A stretch of 6,219 nt of DNA from CAZHOV01 sp964534315. Its GTDB lineage: Bacteria > Bacteroidota > Bacteroidia > Chitinophagales > Saprospiraceae. The notes below the pieces were generated by a model, which did no database searches, was not told the origin of the DNA, and was given only the letters and a program-made list of their open reading frames with translations. Within the stretch, counting starts at the first letter, position 1. Each line of letters starts with the position of its first letter. The position numbers and the translations under genes are program-made. Location: the NCBI GenBank assembly GCA_964534315.1, contig CAZHOV010000235.1, positions 1 to 6,219 on the forward strand. The letters run 5' to 3'. This document shows positions 5,121 to 6,219 of the stretch, piece after piece.

Positions 5121-6004
5121 TCTTGTTGAAGCTTCTTTTTCCAGTAGCGCAATAGTCCCGCAACGCTCATCCAACTGGGGTTAGCGCCTTCATATCTTAA
5201 CAATTGTTCGCCTTCTACCCCCTTTTCAATCAATCCTTTTCGAACAAATGTAGTAAACTCCGGCGTGATCTCCTCTACAGGCCGCCCCGCTTCAAATTGT
5301 GGTCGCATCCATCTGGTCCAGGCATCTAACGCCTTTTCTAATTCATCCAGGTGCTCCTGAATGTTTTCTACCTTTCCGAAGTGAGTAAGATACATCGCCT
5401 TCAAATCTAATTTGCGAATTAATGCAATAGATTCCTTCCAGTGCTCAATGTTGATATCCGGCGGAGGACAAGGAGGAACGACAGGCCCGCCCTCTATCTT
5501 TACACCACCCACATCTCCTGAAAATAACTGATCACCTATTTGCCAGGCTATATGATGTTTAGCATGACCGGGGGTATGCCAGGCATGAATCGATGTATTT
5601 CCGATGGTAATAACTTCGTCATGCTCGACTATTCTGACTGATTCCTTTTTTATGGGTTGAATCTCTCCCCAAAGCCGGTCCATATCATCCTTGTAAATGC
5701 GGCGGGCAGACTCTACCAGCTTTTCCGGTGCGATCAGATGAGGCGCTCCTTTGGGATGCACATAGACGGTAGCTCCCTGCTTGGCCATCGCCCAGGCTGC
5801 CCCCGCATGGTCGAAATGAATATGGGTCAGAAAAACATGTTTGATCTCTTTTAACTTAAAACCAGCTTCATTTACAGCTTTTTCTAATTTGGAAAAAGTA
5901 GAGTAGGGGCCCGTCTCTATTAAAACAGGACCCTCACTAGTCTCGTAAATAAAGGAAGCTATGGTGTCTTTGTGGCCGAGAAAATTTAAATCTAGTGTGG
6001 TCAT
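5117..6004 (-). CDS. Metallo-beta-lactamase-fold hydrolase
   Basis: This 295-residue protein is a probable soluble, dinuclear metal hydrolase of the glyoxalase II-like MBL superfamily. The complete ligand set is visible: THIHFDH at 60-66 (H61, H63, D65, H66), H147 in TPGHAKHH, D164 in SGD, and H208 in LTHFG. The N-terminal part (about 14-32, ending VLIETGPY) is the usual opening beta-sheet of the fold. PPCPPPDI at 177-184 resembles a proline-rich loop (PPTPPPDI) I recall from one MBL subgroup, with Cys in place of Thr. Residues about 213-295 form a helical C-terminal extension. No signal peptide is seen, so a cytoplasmic location is expected. Substrate is unknown: thioester, lactone or phosphodiester hydrolysis are all possible, and antibiotic resistance should not be assumed. 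The ATG at 6002-6004 starts the fold at the expected place; AGAAAG just before it is a weak ribosome-binding candidate. Its coding DNA appears more GC-rich than the surrounding intergenic sequence. Confidence 0.93.
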   Translation of the reverse strand: MTTLDLNFLGHKDTIASFIYETSEGPVLIETGPYSTFSKLEKAVNEAGFKLKEIKHVFLTHIHFDHAGAAWAMAKQGATVYVHPKGAPHLIAPEKLVESARRIYKDDMDRLWGEIQPIKKESVRIVEHDEVITIGNTSIHAWHTPGHAKHHIAWQIGDQLFSGDVGGVKIEGGPVVPPCPPPDINIEHWKESIALIRKLDLKAMYLTHFGKVENIQEHLDELEKALDAWTRWMRPQFEAGRPVEEITPEFTTFVRKGLIEKGVEGEQLLRYEGANPSWMSVAGLLRYWKKKLQQD

Positions 6005-6016
6005 CTTTCTAGTATT

Positions 6017-6048
6017 TTGTTGAAGTGTTTAATTGTTGAATTGCTGTA
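6017..6048. repeat. Short degenerate 8-bp repeat (TTGTTGAA type)
   Basis: Four consecutive octamers can be read: TTGTTGAA, GTGTTTAA, TTGTTGAA, TTGCTGTA. The first and third are identical. It lies 13 bases upstream of the hydrolase start codon and may therefore fall within its leader or promoter. No TAnnTTTG match was found for the hydrolase gene in 6005-6107. The rest of that gap is pyrimidine-rich on the plus strand (6050-6080) without a clear function. Confidence 0.5.
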
Positions 6049-6107
6049 TTACCTTTCTCCTGCTTCCTTGTTCCTGTTCTAAGAGGATGGGCCACGGATA
6101 TAGCAGA

Positions 6108-6219
6108 TTTCCAACTTTCCAACTTTCCTATTTTCCCATTTTCCTACTTTCCTATTTTCCCATTTTCCAACTTTCCCATTTTCCAACTTTCCCATTTTCC
6201 CATTTTCCTATTTTCCCAC
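6108..6219. repeat. Octamer tandem array, 14 units of TTTCCNAY
   Basis: From 6108 to the window's end the sequence divides exactly into 14 units of 8 bp with no insertion or deletion. Every unit is TTTCC, then A, T or C, then A, then C or T. Types in order: AAC, AAC, TAT, CAT, TAC, TAT, CAT, AAC, CAT, AAC, CAT, CAT, TAT, CAC (last three bases). Changes occur only at positions 6 and 8. The array probably continues past the window edge. On the plus strand it is almost all pyrimidine apart from the fixed A. It contains no stop codon on the plus strand but codes for nothing recognisable. It lies about 104 bp upstream of the hydrolase gene's start. Confidence 0.95.

Noticed and set aside
5117..6004. 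Beta-lactamase (antibiotic resistance) assignment
   Set aside because: The metal motif is shared by many hydrolases, there is no signal peptide, and the proline-rich loop and helical tail fit other MBL subgroups better.
6108..6219. Possible CRISPR or coding repeat at the right edge
   Set aside because: The units are contiguous 8-mers without spacers, and the period is not a multiple of three, so neither a CRISPR nor a simple repeat protein fits.
1..6219. tRNA, rRNA, riboswitch, transposase or integrase
   Set aside because: No cloverleaf, conserved rRNA segment, known aptamer core, or recombinase motif was found on either strand by reading.

Overview
The window looks like chromosomal DNA from a Bacteroidota bacterium, most likely of the Saprospiria type (inference). 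The support is two secreted proteins with type IX secretion (T9SS) C-terminal sorting domains, glutamine right after both predicted signal-peptide cleavage sites, AT-rich intergenic DNA, a TAnnTTTG-type promoter word and no clear Shine-Dalgarno sites. No phage, transposase, plasmid, CRISPR or RNA gene was recognised.

Layout: bases 1-719 hold no convincing gene, but contain a 47-bp direct repeat, weaker repeat words and several hairpins. Bases 720-2522 and 2717-4495, both on the minus strand, are a tandem pair of paralogous genes for secreted PA-domain proteins of 600 and 592 residues. Each has its own upstream region, and these regions are near copies of each other. A good intrinsic terminator lies between the genes, so they look like two separate transcription units made by duplication of a whole gene with its promoter region. 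An AT-rich 400-bp gap with a long dyad follows. Next is a small plus-strand gene (4896-5120) for a 74-residue membrane-anchored protein of unknown function. It converges on, and overlaps by 4 bases, a minus-strand metallo-beta-lactamase-fold hydrolase gene (5117-6004). The last 112 bases are a 14-unit array of an 8-bp repeat, preceded by a short array of a different 8-bp word.

How the genes relate: the paralogues are probably exported through Sec, cross the outer membrane by T9SS and become surface-attached or released. They carry a protease-associated domain but no recognisable protease domain, so they are more likely binding or structural proteins than enzymes. The hydrolase has a complete metal site, but its substrate cannot be read from sequence. 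Nothing ties the four genes into one pathway.

The most noteworthy signals are the 61 bases of perfect identity across the start codons of the otherwise diverged paralogues, the shared palindromes upstream of them, the regular octamer array at the right edge, and the terminator-like hairpin inside the last codons of the small gene. I found no clear evidence of a new multi-gene system.
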